Below, piece by piece: positions 1 through 9,638 of a stretch of 64,000 bases of DNA. The notes beneath the pieces are model-generated. The model did no database searches. It was not told the origin of the DNA and saw nothing but the letters and a program-made list of their open reading frames with translations. This DNA is from Streptomyces sp. MMG1121. Lineage in GTDB: Bacteria > Actinomycetota > Actinomycetes > Streptomycetales > Streptomycetaceae. Every line of letters begins with the position of its first letter. The stretch's first letter is position 1. The DNA is taken from positions 124,001 to 188,000 of the forward strand of contig NZ_LGDV01000226.1 of assembly GCF_001280015.1 (NCBI RefSeq), read 5' to 3'. Both the position numbers and the translations under genes were made by a program.

Positions 1-386
1 ACCGGCACCTCGCGCAGCTCGTCGGTCTCCAGGAAGCTCGGCCGGCCGCGGGCGTCGCCGACCGCGCCGGGCGGGAGCGGGATCACCCCGGACCGCTCGT
101 CGTGGTACTTGCTGGTGATCTTCGCGACCGTGGCCCGGTTCCCGCGCACCGCCAGCACCAGACAGGGCCGGTCCTTGACGGCTTCGGCGCGGTCCTCGTA
201 GGGGACGTCCGCCCACCAGATGTCCCCCGGGGCCGGCCGTTCGGCACGCGCGCGCGTGCCCGTGTGCCCGCGCGGCCGCAGACGTCGCCCACCGGGCCGG
301 CGACCGCGTCCCCAGCCGTCGACGAGCGTGGCGACCAGCGCGAGCAGTACCACCGCCGCGAGCGCCAGCCACCAGGACGTGTCCAT
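1..386 (-). CDS. MazF/PemK-family protein with N-terminal membrane anchor (3' end truncated by window)
   Basis: The reading frame begins at ATG 386 on the minus strand and is still open at base 1, so only about 128 residues are visible. Residues 5-22 form one hydrophobic helix, followed by an Arg/Gly-rich linker (about 25-50), then GDIWWADVPYED and KDRPCLVLAV, the usual opening of the PemK/MazF SH3-like RNase fold. MazF proteins cleave mRNA; no antitoxin gene is visible next to it, since the neighbour at 602 is a hydrolase. A membrane-tethered MazF-fold protein may not act as a classical toxin. Family assignment is firm; toxin function is not claimed. Confidence 0.75.
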   Translation of the reverse strand, partial: MDTSWWLALAAVVLLALVATLVDGWGRGRRPGGRRLRPRGHTGTRARAERPAPGDIWWADVPYEDRAEAVKDRPCLVLAVRGNRATVAKITSKYHDERSGVIPLPPGAVGDARGRPSFLETDELREVP

Positions 387-601
387 ACGACGACGTTACC
401 GGCGCGCGCCGCGGATCGCGCGCCCTTGGCGGATCCTTCTGCGCCCCCTTTCCAGCCGAACCGGTGACAGCGCAGGTGAGTTCGCCCACAACGGCCCTTT
501 GCGGAGGAGCGACGCGTGCTTTCGCGCCTTACGCTCGACAAACCGCACGACCCCCGTTTCCTGCCCTTTTGATCTTTCCCGCCAACGGAGGTTTCTGCTT
601 C

Positions 602-1354
602 ATGAAGCTCACCGTCGTCGGCTGCTCGGGGTCGTTCCCGTCCGCGGAATCGGCCTGCTCGAGCTACCTCGTCGAGGCCGACGGCTTCCGGCTGCTTCTC
701 GACATGGGCAACGGCGCCCTGGGCGAGCTGCAGCGCCACTGCGGTCTCTACGACCTCGACGCGATCTTCCTCAGCCATCTGCACGCCGATCACTGCATCG
801 ACATGCTCGGGTACTTCGTCGCGCGCTACTACCGCCACGACGGCGGCCGCTGCGACCCGATCCCGGTCTACGGCCCCGAGGGCACCGAGCACCGCCTGAC
901 CACGGCGTACGCCGACACCCCCTCCGCCTCCTCGATGAGCGAGGTCTTCGACTTCCACACGGTCAAGCCCTCCACGTTCGAGATCGGCCCGTTCACGGTG
1001 CACACCGAGCGGGTCCGCCACCCCGTCGAGGCGTACGGCATCCGGGTCGAGCACGCCGGGCGGACCCTCACGTACTCCGGTGACTCGGGCGTCACCGAGG
1101 CGCTGGACGAGCTGGCCCGGGACGCCGACCTGTTCCTGTGCGAGGCCGCGTTCACGCACGGCAAGGAGAACATCCCCGACCTGCACCTCAACGGCCGTGA
1201 GGCGGGCGAGACGGCGGCCCGCGCGCGCGTGCGCCGCCTGGTCCTCACCCACATCCCGCCGTGGACCGACCCCGCGGTCAACCTCCGTGACGCGCGCGAG
1301 GTGTTCACGGGGCCGGTGGAGCTGGCTGCTCCGCGGGGCACGTACGAGATCTGA
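602..1354 (+). CDS. MBL-fold metallo-hydrolase
   Basis: A 250-residue metallo-beta-lactamase-fold protein of the RNase Z-like group. The metal-binding signature FLSHLHADHCID is near residues 58-69. Further candidate ligands are the Asp in TYSGDSG, the SGDS-following acidic region (LFLCEAAFTHG) and the His of LTHIPPW near the C terminus. ATG 602 is preceded by GGAGG at 10 nt, so it is preferred over upstream in-frame starts. The substrate is unknown; RNase Z, phosphodiesterase or lactonase activity are all possible for this fold. It is monocistronic, divergent from the MazF-like gene and ends at a bidirectional terminator. Confidence 0.88.
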   Translation: MKLTVVGCSGSFPSAESACSSYLVEADGFRLLLDMGNGALGELQRHCGLYDLDAIFLSHLHADHCIDMLGYFVARYYRHDGGRCDPIPVYGPEGTEHRLTTAYADTPSASSMSEVFDFHTVKPSTFEIGPFTVHTERVRHPVEAYGIRVEHAGRTLTYSGDSGVTEALDELARDADLFLCEAAFTHGKENIPDLHLNGREAGETAARARVRRLVLTHIPPWTDPAVNLRDAREVFTGPVELAAPRGTYEI

Positions 1355-1373
1355 GACCGCCGGTACGCACGAC

Positions 1374-1408
1374 AAGGCCCCCGGAACCGAACAGGTTCCG
1401 GGGGCCTT
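1374..1408. terminator. Bidirectional intrinsic terminator
   Basis: A perfect 15-bp stem (AAGGCCCCCGGAACC and its complement) with a 5-nt loop sits between the convergent MBL-fold gene and the PTS IIC gene, so it can serve both. Confidence 0.85.
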
Positions 1409-1430
1409 CGTCATGGCGTCGCGGCCGGGC

Positions 1431-2735
<1,305 letters not shown>

Positions 2736-2755
2736 CGTGGATTTCCTCCATCGGT

Positions 2756-2788
2756 GGTGGTCTACACCACTCAGTGGTGTAGACCTGT
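2756..2788. promoter_or_regulatory. Tandem DasR operators (dre) upstream of nagE2
   Basis: Two 16-bp near-palindromes lie back to back: GGTGGTCTACACCACT (2756-2771) and AGTGGTGTAGACCTGT (2773-2788). They match the DasR consensus core TGGTCTAGACCA, with a C or G change at the centre. They lie 20-55 bp ahead of the nagE2 start, where GlcNAc-6-P/GlcN-6-P-relieved repression is established in Streptomyces. Confidence 0.85.
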
Positions 2789-2908
2789 TGTAGCACGATG
2801 AAGGTGGGATAAGGAACCACGAAATCCGCTACCGAAACGCTACTCGGCGTGCCGATGTGCTAATGGGGTCGTACGACCTCGACATTCCGTGACTTTCGGT
2901 CCGCGTTC

Positions 2909-4228
2909 TCAGGCCTTGGTGGTGTCCTCGACCTCGTCCTCGGGCTCCCGGCCCGGTGTCTTCAGGTCGAACTTCGTGATCGCGAACCGGAAGACGGCGT
3001 AATAGACCGCCGCGAAGCCCAGGCCGATCGGGATGATCGCCCACGGACGCGTCGCCAGATTCCAGTTGATCACGTAGTCGATCAGGCCGGCCGAGAAACT
3101 GAAGCCGTCATGCACCCCGAGCGCCCAGGTCACCGCCATCGAGACACCGGTGAGAACGGCGTGGAACGCGTACAGCAGGGGAGCGATGAAGAGGAAGGAG
3201 TACTCGATCGGCTCGGTGATGCCCGTGACGAACGACGTCAGCGCCACCGACAGCATCAGACCGCCGACCTCCTTGCGGCGGTGCGGCTTGGCGCAGTGGG
3301 TGATCGCCAGCGCGGCGGCCGGCAGCGCGAACATCATGATCGGGAAGAAGCCCGAGGTGAACTGGCCCGCGTGCGGGTCGCCGGCCAGGAACATGTTGAT
3401 GTCGCCGTGCACCACCGTGCCGTCGGGCTTGGTGTAGCTGCCGAACTGGAACCAGATGGGCACGTTCAGGAACTGGTGCAGGCCGACGACGAGCAGCGCG
3501 CGGTTGGCGAGCCCGAAGACGCCCGCGCCCCAGGCGCCCGCGTCCCGCAGCCAATGGCTGAAGCTCTCCAGGCCGCTGCCGATCGGCGGCCAGATCCACA
3601 GGCACAGCGCCGCGAAGACGATGGCGACGAACGCCATGATGATCGGCACCAGCCGGCGGCCGTTGAAGAAGCCCAGCCAGTCCACCAGCCTGGTGCGGTG
3701 GAAACGGGCCCAGAAGAAGGCGGCCAGCAGACCCATGACGATGCCGCCGAAGACGCCCGGGTTCTGGAAGGCGAAGGGCGTCACCGCGCCCGTGCCCGCG
3801 CCGACGCTCACCTGACAGCCGACCTGCGGGACCGCCGTCGAGCCGCCCGGGCAGGACTCGGGGAACTGGTGCAGGACGCCGTAGTAGACGAGGAAACCGG
3901 CCACCGCCGCGAGCGCCGTCGAGCCGTCCGCCTTCTTCGCCATCCCGATCGCCACGCCGATGCAGAACAGCAGCGGCAGACCGAGCGAGCCGTCGAGCAG
4001 GGCGCCGCCCGCACCGGTCATGACCTTGGAGACGTCCGTCCAGCCCAGCCCGTCCTTGCCGAACACGTCCGGCTGGCCCAGGCGGTTGAGGATGCCCGCC
4101 GCCGGCAGCACGGCGATCGGCAGCTGGAGACTGCGGCCCATCTTCTGCAGGCCCTGGAAGGCGCGGTTCCAGCGCTCCCGTACCGGACTGACCGTGGGGG
4201 CGGCGCTGCCTGCGCTCTCGGCGCTCAT
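2909..4228 (-). CDS. nagE1: PTS transporter subunit IIC, N-acetylglucosamine-type (NagE1-like paralogue)
   Basis: A 439-residue EIIC paralogous to the 1431-2735 gene, sharing the core blocks QLPIAVLPAAGIL, PLLFCIGVAIG-AKKADGSTALAA, LVDWLGFFNGRRLVPI and TEPIEYSFLFIAPLLYA. It differs by a longer substrate-loop insert around residues 135-160 with two cysteines (FPESCPGG, GCQVSVG). ATG 4228 has GGAGG 8 nt upstream; the frame is open farther 5' but lacks a better start. It should translocate GlcNAc or a related amino sugar using the separate IIB at 4427. In the closest studied species this paralogue is the minor one; substrate here is inferred. It is transcribed away from nagF across a dre-bearing intergenic region. 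Confidence 0.9.
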   Translation of the reverse strand: MSAESAGSAAPTVSPVRERWNRAFQGLQKMGRSLQLPIAVLPAAGILNRLGQPDVFGKDGLGWTDVSKVMTGAGGALLDGSLGLPLLFCIGVAIGMAKKADGSTALAAVAGFLVYYGVLHQFPESCPGGSTAVPQVGCQVSVGAGTGAVTPFAFQNPGVFGGIVMGLLAAFFWARFHRTRLVDWLGFFNGRRLVPIIMAFVAIVFAALCLWIWPPIGSGLESFSHWLRDAGAWGAGVFGLANRALLVVGLHQFLNVPIWFQFGSYTKPDGTVVHGDINMFLAGDPHAGQFTSGFFPIMMFALPAAALAITHCAKPHRRKEVGGLMLSVALTSFVTGITEPIEYSFLFIAPLLYAFHAVLTGVSMAVTWALGVHDGFSFSAGLIDYVINWNLATRPWAIIPIGLGFAAVYYAVFRFAITKFDLKTPGREPEDEVEDTTKA

Positions 4229-4292
4229 GGGCGACCTCCGGCCACTCGGCTCACATGCGGTTCGTCGGACGCGGTTTGGCGACCGTCCGCAC

Positions 4293-4308
4293 GGTGGTGT
4301 AGACCAGT
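4293..4308. promoter_or_regulatory. DasR operator (dre) between nagE1 and nagF
   Basis: GGTGGTGTAGACCAGT matches the dre consensus and lies in the 198-bp divergent region between the nagE1-like gene (start 4228) and the IIB gene (start 4427), so one site may control both. Confidence 0.8.
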
Positions 4309-4426
4309 CGACGGACGGTTCCGCTGTCGTGATCGCCATCATTCGGCACGGACGGCATGACCGCTCGCGAAGATGGGCCAACTGTGGGTTACTGCGACAA
4401 AGCGGTTCGGATCAGGGAGAAGGAAC

Positions 4427-4660
4427 ATGGCCAGCAAGGCTGAGAAGATCGTCGCCGGGCTCGGCGGGCTCGACAACATCGAAGAGATCGAGGGCTGCAT
4501 CACCCGGCTGCGCACCGAGGTGTCCGACCCCTCGCTGGTCGACGACGCCGCCCTGAAGGCCGCCGGCGCCCACGGCGTCGTCAAGATGGGCACCGCCATC
4601 CAGGTCGTCATCGGCACCGACGCCGACCCGATCGCCGCGGAGATCGAAGACATGATGTGA
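4427..4660 (+). CDS. nagF: PTS transporter subunit IIB, glucose/GlcNAc family (NagF-like)
   Basis: A 77-residue stand-alone EIIB domain. The phosphorylated cysteine is C24 in IEGCITRLR, the family's diagnostic motif, and the C-terminal [15 protein letters not shown] block completes the fold. It takes phosphate from IIA-Crr and passes it to sugar bound by the membrane IIC subunits encoded divergently. ATG 4427 follows GGGAGAAGGAAC; an upstream in-frame ATG at 4373 would add 18 residues without family similarity. A dre site lies about 120 bp upstream and a hairpin terminator follows the stop. Confidence 0.92.
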   Translation: MASKAEKIVAGLGGLDNIEEIEGCITRLRTEVSDPSLVDDAALKAAGAHGVVKMGTAIQVVIGTDADPIAAEIEDMM

Positions 4661-4680
4661 GCCGACCCGGTTCACCTGGA

Positions 4681-4713
4681 AAGGGGCTCTTCCCGAGGCG
4701 GGAGGAGCCCCTT
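4681..4713 (+). terminator. Hairpin terminator after nagF
   Basis: AAGGGGCTC pairs with GAGCCCCTT across a 15-nt loop, 20 nt beyond the nagF stop and before rph. It lacks a long T tract, as is common in Streptomyces. Confidence 0.7.
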
Positions 4714-4739
4714 CCCCATGTCCGGCTAGGCTCGTCGCC

Positions 4740-5477
4740 ATGTCTCGCATCGACGGCCGTACCCCCGAACAGCTCCGCCCGGTCACCATCCAGCGCGGGT
4801 GGAGCAAGCACGCCGAGGGCTCCGTCCTCGTCTCCTTCGGCGACACCAAGGTGTTCTGCACCGCTTCCGTGACCGAGGGCGTCCCGCGCTGGCGCAAGGG
4901 CAGCGGCGAGGGCTGGGTCACCGCGGAGTACGCCATGCTGCCCCGCGCCACCAACACCCGCGGCGACCGCGAGTCCGTCAAGGGCAGGATCGGCGGCCGT
5001 ACCCACGAGATCTCCCGCCTCATCGGCCGCTCCCTGCGCGCCGTCATCGACTACAAGGCGCTCGGCGAGAACACCATCGTCCTCGACTGCGACGTCCTCC
5101 AGGCCGACGGCGGCACGCGCACGGCCGCCATCACCGGCGCCTACGTCGCCCTCGCCGACGCCGTCGCCTGGGCCCAGGGCAAGAAGCTGATCAAGGCCGG
5201 CCGGCAGCCGCTCACCGGCACGGTCTCCGCCGTCTCCGTCGGCATCGTCGGCGGCGTCCCCCTCCTCGACCTCTGCTACGAGGAGGACGTGCGCGCCGAG
5301 ACCGACATGAACGTCGTCTGCACCGGCGACGGCCGCTTCGTCGAGGTCCAGGGCACCGCCGAGGCCGAGCCCTTCGCCCGCGACGAACTCAACGCCCTGC
5401 TCGACCTCGCCGTCTCCGGCTGCACCGAACTGGCCGCGATCCAGCGCGCCACGCTCGAAGCCTCCCTCGGGAACTGA
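4740..5477 (+). CDS. rph: Ribonuclease PH
   Basis: A 245-residue phosphorolytic 3'-5' exoribonuclease that trims tRNA 3' ends using inorganic phosphate. The start ([16 protein letters not shown]) and the blocks [34 protein letters not shown] and [17 protein letters not shown] are canonical, and length is normal for the family (about 240). The phosphate-binding Arg residues of the [14 protein letters not shown] segment are all present. It sits alone after the nagF terminator. In many actinobacteria rph and rdgB are adjacent; here rdgB is about 11 kb away on the other strand, with a block of other genes in between. Confidence 0.96.
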   Translation: MSRIDGRTPEQLRPVTIQRGWSKHAEGSVLVSFGDTKVFCTASVTEGVPRWRKGSGEGWVTAEYAMLPRATNTRGDRESVKGRIGGRTHEISRLIGRSLRAVIDYKALGENTIVLDCDVLQADGGTRTAAITGAYVALADAVAWAQGKKLIKAGRQPLTGTVSAVSVGIVGGVPLLDLCYEEDVRAETDMNVVCTGDGRFVEVQGTAEAEPFARDELNALLDLAVSGCTELAAIQRATLEASLGN

Positions 5478-5587
5478 CGACCGCGAGTAAAAAGCAGGCC
5501 AACAGGACGGCGCGCGCGGGGCAACCCGCGTGCCCTCCCCGGCGTCCTAGGGATACGGCAGCCCAACCAGGGGAGGGGACCACCACC

Positions 5588-5983
5588 ATGGCCGTCAGCC
5601 GACGCCGTCTCACCGCCGTCGCCGTCGTCGTGGCGACGACCGCGCTCACCGCCGGTCTCACCACCGGCTGCGACGCCGTCGGCAAGGCTCTGGACTGCGT
5701 GCAGACCGCCGACTCCATCGCCGACAGCGTCACCGGCCTGCAACAGGCCGTGGAGAACGCCGCGAACGATCCCACCCAGGCGGACGACTCCCTGAACTCC
5801 ATCGAGAAGAACCTCGACAAGATCGGCGACAAGACCGACAACGCCGACGTCAACAAGGCGGTCGACCATCTGGAGAAGGCCGTGGGCAACGTCCGCACGG
5901 CCATCAGGAACGGCGACGACACGCCGGATGTGGGCCCGGTGACGGACGCCGCCGGCGAACTGACCAAGGTGTGCACGAAGTAG
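5588..5983 (+). CDS. Small exported protein, probable lipoprotein
   Basis: A 131-residue protein of unknown function. The N terminus (MAVSRRRLTAVAVVVATTALTAG) is a signal peptide ending at LTTGC, with C28 as a possible but imperfect lipidation site. The mature part is hydrophilic, acidic and helical, rich in Asn/Asp/Lys with heptad-like spacing (for example SLNSIEKNLDKIGDKTD), and has two further cysteines (DCVQ near 36, VCTK at the end). A strong RBS (GGGGAGGGG) precedes ATG 5588. Nothing identifies its role; it is likely cell-surface. It is convergent with the DUF1707 gene. Confidence 0.75.
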   Translation: MAVSRRRLTAVAVVVATTALTAGLTTGCDAVGKALDCVQTADSIADSVTGLQQAVENAANDPTQADDSLNSIEKNLDKIGDKTDNADVNKAVDHLEKAVGNVRTAIRNGDDTPDVGPVTDAAGELTKVCTK

Positions 5984-6037
5984 GGGCGCGGGCAACCGCG
6001 CGAGCGGCCACGCCGGACCCGCGGCCGCCGACGGCGC

Positions 6038-6823
6038 TCAGTGCCGCCGATCCCGGCGTTCCTCCCGCCGCTCGCGCCGCGATTCGTACCGCGCCCGGTG
6101 CAGCTCGTGCCGCTCCTGCCGGCGCTCCAGCCGCTCCTGGCGCCGCTGCTCCTTCAGGCGTTTCTGCTCCGCCCGCGTGACCTTGCGCTCCACCCCGACC
6201 CCGCCCCAGAAGGCGAACCCCCCGATGATCACCCGCGGAGCGCCGGGCTCGGGCGGACCGTCGTCGTCCCTCGGGTGCTCGAAGCCGCCCATGACGCCGA
6301 TGCCCCGGACGACGACCTCGACCCCCGGCGGCACGATCACCTGGACCCCGCCCATGATCGCCACGCAGTTGATCTCGACCTCGCGGTCCGCGAAGTTCGC
6401 CTCGCGCAGGTCGATCTCGCCGCCGCCCATGAACGCGAAGGAGTTGAACCGCTTCGGCACCGTCCAGCGGCCCTTGCGCTCGAACCCCGACAGGATCGCG
6501 ATCCCGCCCGCCGAGGACCCCTCGCCCCCGACGATCCGCGACGCCCAACTCCCGTTCTCCACAGGCGCCTTTGTGAACGAGACCGGCGCGGGCAGAGCCG
6601 CCCCGCCGGCCGCCGGCAGATCCCGGGTGAGGGGCTTCAGCTCGCCGTAGGTACGCGCCTTGTACACCGCCTCCAGACGCTCCTCGAACTCCTCCATGTC
6701 GAGGCGGCCCTCGGCCAGGGCGTCCCGCAGGACCTCGGCGACCCGCTCACGGTCGGCATCGGAGGCGCGGAGGTCCGGGGCGGGAGCGGCGGCCCGGTGC
6801 TCCGGTACTGCGTCGTCGGTCAT
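6038..6823 (-). CDS. DUF1707 / LiaF-like C-terminal domain protein
   Basis: A 261-residue cytoplasmic protein with two recognised parts. Residues 18-70 are the DUF1707 (SHOCT-like) domain, LRASDADRERVAEVLRDAL...LEAVYKARTYGEL. Residues about 110-210 are a beta-helical LiaF/DUF2154-like repeat region with recurring short hydrophobic strands and Gly turns (IAILSGFERKG, SFAFMGGGEIDL, INCVAIMGGVQV, VVRGIGVMGGFEH). The last 50 residues are a highly charged Arg/Glu helix. LiaF-like proteins tune cell-envelope stress sensing; here that is inference. It begins 9 nt after the ABC ATPase stop and closes that operon. Confidence 0.85.
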   Translation of the reverse strand: MTDDAVPEHRAAAPAPDLRASDADRERVAEVLRDALAEGRLDMEEFEERLEAVYKARTYGELKPLTRDLPAAGGAALPAPVSFTKAPVENGSWASRIVGGEGSSAGGIAILSGFERKGRWTVPKRFNSFAFMGGGEIDLREANFADREVEINCVAIMGGVQVIVPPGVEVVVRGIGVMGGFEHPRDDDGPPEPGAPRVIIGGFAFWGGVGVERKVTRAEQKRLKEQRRQERLERRQERHELHRARYESRRERREERRDRRH

Positions 6824-6832
6824 GACGGCAGC

Positions 6833-7816
6833 CTACGAGACGGCCTTCTCCACGTACATCTTGGCGATGACGGCCTCGATGTCCGGTTCCCGCACCGACA
6901 GGTCCACCAGTGGATACTCCGCCGCGAGATGTGCCACGACCGGTGCCGCCGACTGCCCCGCGGGGAACGCCAGCCACTGCCGCGGCCCCTCCACCCGCAC
7001 CACCCGCGCCGACGGCACCTCGACCGGCGGCAGCTCCCGCTCCAGGTCCACCACCAGCGTCCGCTCGCTCTCCCCGACCTCGTGCAGCCCCGCGAGCGGG
7101 CCGTCGTACATCAGCCGGCCGTGGTCGATCACCATCACCCGCGAGCACAACTGCTCGATGTCCTGCAGGTCATGGGTGGTCAGCAGCACCGTCGTGCCGC
7201 GCGCGGCGTTCAACTCCTTCAGGAATCCGCGCACCTTGGCCTTGGACACCACATCCAGTCCGATGGTCGGCTCGTCCAGATACAGCACCTCCGGATCGTG
7301 CAGCAGCGCCGCCGCGATGTCCCCGCGCATCCGCTGGCCCAGCGACAGCTGCCGCACCGGCACGTCCAACAGGGACTCCAGTTCCAGGAGTTCCACGCAC
7401 CGGTCGAGGTTCTGCCGGTAACGGGCGTCCGGGATGCGGTACATGCGGTGCGCGAGCCGGTACGAGTCGATCAGCGGCAGATCCCACCACAGCGTCGTAC
7501 GCTGCCCGAACACCACCCCGATCCGCTGCGCCAGCCGCGTCCGCTCCCGCGAGGGGTCGATCCCCGCCACCCGCAGCCGCCCGGCGCTCGGCGTCAGGAT
7601 GCCGGTCAGCATCTTGATCGTGGTCGACTTCCCGGCGCCGTTCGGACCGATGTAGCCGACCATCTCGCCGCGCGCCACGGTGAACGAGAGCGAGTCCACC
7701 GCCCGTACCTCGCGCCGCTCCCGTTTCATGAACCCGGTCTTCTTGCGCACCTCGAAGACCTTCTCGACCTTCTCCAGCACGATGAAGTCGTCATCGGCGA
7801 AGTCACTGTCCGGCAC
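6833..7816 (-). CDS. ABC transporter ATP-binding protein (ABC-2 exporter)
   Basis: A 327-residue nucleotide-binding subunit. Walker A is GPNGAGKSTT, the Q-loop segment includes VVFGQRTTLWWDL, the signature is LSLGQRMRGD, Walker B is VLYLDEPTIGLD and the switch His is in LLTTHDLQD. The N terminus before Walker A is extended (KVEKVFEVRKKTGFMKRERREVRAVD), typical of NatA-like proteins partnered with DUF990-type permeases. GTG 7816 is chosen because GGGAGC precedes it and it starts 4 nt after the stop of the upstream permease. It pairs with the two permeases at 7821-8642 and 8635-9435; substrate unknown, direction probably export. Confidence 0.93.
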   Translation of the reverse strand: MPDSDFADDDFIVLEKVEKVFEVRKKTGFMKRERREVRAVDSLSFTVARGEMVGYIGPNGAGKSTTIKMLTGILTPSAGRLRVAGIDPSRERTRLAQRIGVVFGQRTTLWWDLPLIDSYRLAHRMYRIPDARYRQNLDRCVELLELESLLDVPVRQLSLGQRMRGDIAAALLHDPEVLYLDEPTIGLDVVSKAKVRGFLKELNAARGTTVLLTTHDLQDIEQLCSRVMVIDHGRLMYDGPLAGLHEVGESERTLVVDLERELPPVEVPSARVVRVEGPRQWLAFPAGQSAAPVVAHLAAEYPLVDLSVREPDIEAVIAKMYVEKAVS

Positions 7817-7820
7817 CGCG

Positions 7821-8642
7821 CTAGCTCCCTGTGCTCCGATACGAACGAAGTCCCGCCCGCCACGCCAGCCCCGCCAGCGCACAGCAGCCCACCGCGACCA
7901 GCGGCGACGTGAACGCCACCCAGTGCGGCAGGTCCAGCGGATACGGCCGCCCCAGCACGTAGCTGGCGGGCAGCCAGTTGACGAAGGCCAGCGGCAGCAC
8001 GAACGTCACCCCGCGCACCAGCTCCTTCGCGAACACCGTCGGCGGATACTGCAACAGCGTCGTCCCGCCGTAGGTGAAGGCGTTCTGCACCTCGGAGGCG
8101 TCCTGCGCCACGAACTGGAACGCCGCCCCCGCCACGAACACCGCGCAGAAGATCGCGAAGCCGCTCAGCACCATCACCGGCATCAGCAGCAGCTTCGGCG
8201 GCGTCCAGTCGATGTCGACCCGGGTCAGCGACCAGGCCAGCACCAGCGAGCCCTGCACCACCCGGCCCAGCCGCCTGAGCCCGAACCGGTCGGCGGCCAC
8301 CTGGGCCAGCACCGGCGCCGGCCGCACCAGCAGCGTGTCCAGCGTGCCGTCCCGCACCCGCCGCCCCAGCCGGTCCATCGAGCCGATCGCGAGATCGGCC
8401 AGCCCGAAGGACACGCCCGACAGTCCGTACAGGAACGCCACCTCCGGCAGCGTGTAACCGCCGAGTGCGTGCACCCGCGAGAACATCAGCATGATCGCGA
8501 CGAAGTCGAAGGAGGTCGCCGCGAAGTTCCCGAACGTGGTCATCGCGAAGGACGCCCGGTAGGCCATCGTGGAGCGCACCCACATCCCCGCGATCAGCCA
8601 GTACGTGCGCACCGCCGCCACCGCGCGGCTTCCCTCACCCAC
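7821..8642 (-). CDS. ABC-2 family permease
   Basis: A 273-residue membrane protein with about six hydrophobic segments, of the DUF990/ABC-2 group (RTYWLIAGMWVRSTMAYR at the start, then GDLAIGSMDRLG-type loop and DTLLVRPAPVLAQ, the family's conserved cytoplasmic coupling stretch). The GTG start (8642) overlaps the stop of the first permease by 8 nt, and the ATPase starts 4 nt after its own stop, so the three are translationally coupled. With its partner it should form the heterodimeric membrane part of an exporter. Confidence 0.9.
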   Translation of the reverse strand: MGEGSRAVAAVRTYWLIAGMWVRSTMAYRASFAMTTFGNFAATSFDFVAIMLMFSRVHALGGYTLPEVAFLYGLSGVSFGLADLAIGSMDRLGRRVRDGTLDTLLVRPAPVLAQVAADRFGLRRLGRVVQGSLVLAWSLTRVDIDWTPPKLLLMPVMVLSGFAIFCAVFVAGAAFQFVAQDASEVQNAFTYGGTTLLQYPPTVFAKELVRGVTFVLPLAFVNWLPASYVLGRPYPLDLPHWVAFTSPLVAVGCCALAGLAWRAGLRSYRSTGS

Positions 8643-9435
8643 CCTGGACCACCACCCGCCGCGTCGCCGCCGACTGCACCAGCCGGCCCAGGCCCAGCAG
8701 CGCCGCCGCCCACGCTCCCTGGAACAGATACGTCCGCAGCGGATCCGCCTGTCCCAGCAGGATGTCCGCCGGGGCCTGGAGCAGCGAGGACCAGGGCAGG
8801 GCCCGTACGACCTCGCCGAGCGCGCCCGGGAAGACGTTCAGCGGCAGCAGCATCCCGCTGCAGAAGAACCCGGCGAGCCAGGCCATCTGCCCGACCCCCG
8901 TGCCGTCCAGCAGCCAGAACGCGCTCAGCGCCACCAGGAAGCGGATCCCGAAGCCGACCACCATCGCCAGCAGCACGGCGACGAGGAAGGCGATCCAGGT
9001 GCCGGCGTCGGTGGGCAGATAGGCCGGAAAACACAGCGCCCCGAAGGCGAAGGGGACCAGCCCTCGCCCCAGCAGCTGGAAGAAGGCCCGGCCGAGATCG
9101 GCGGCGAGCCACCACAGCTGGAGATCCACGGGCCGGTAGAGGTCGATCGCCACGTCCCCCGTACGGATGCGATCCATCAACTCGTCCTCGACGCCTCCGC
9201 CCCCGATCGCGAGCGTCGACAAAAGCGCCTGCCCCAGCCACACATACGTCACGGCCTGGGCCTGGCCGTAGCCTCCGAGGTGCGGCTTCTCGTCCCACAG
9301 CGCGGTGTACGTGTACACCAGAATCAGCCCGAAAGCCGTGTTCGTGAACACCCCTGCCGCAGTGGCCGCCCGATACGTCGCGTACCGTCTGAATCCCCCC
9401 GCCGCGACGGCCCCGTACAACCGTCCCGCGCCCAC
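8635..9435 (-). CDS. ABC-2 family permease (first gene of the export operon)
   Basis: A 266-residue permease of the same DUF990 type as the next gene, with conserved VTYVWLGQALL, ELMDRIRTGDVAIDLYRPVDLQ and a C-terminal LLQAPADILLG segment. GTG 9435 is chosen because GGGAGG lies 8 nt upstream; the frame is open much farther 5' but that part overlaps the divergent PBP gene and has no coding character. It heads the four-gene operon permease-permease-ATPase-DUF1707. The 200-bp divergent region shared with the PBP gene holds the promoter. Confidence 0.88.
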   Translation of the reverse strand: MGAGRLYGAVAAGGFRRYATYRAATAAGVFTNTAFGLILVYTYTALWDEKPHLGGYGQAQAVTYVWLGQALLSTLAIGGGGVEDELMDRIRTGDVAIDLYRPVDLQLWWLAADLGRAFFQLLGRGLVPFAFGALCFPAYLPTDAGTWIAFLVAVLLAMVVGFGIRFLVALSAFWLLDGTGVGQMAWLAGFFCSGMLLPLNVFPGALGEVVRALPWSSLLQAPADILLGQADPLRTYLFQGAWAAALLGLGRLVQSAATRRVVVQGG

Positions 9436-9638
9436 GTCAGTCCACCTCCCGAGACCGCTCGACACCGAAGCGCAGGAGCCTAGTCCGGAGGCCCGGCGAC
9501 CGGCCACGCATTTTCGTGGCCGAAGCGTGCCGGAATCCGGGAACGGAACGCCAGGTGCGAGAGTCTTCAAACTGGGGGCGCAGAAGGCGTACGAGGCGTA
9601 CGGGAACGTACGACGCGAAACAGGAGTCCGTGCACGAC

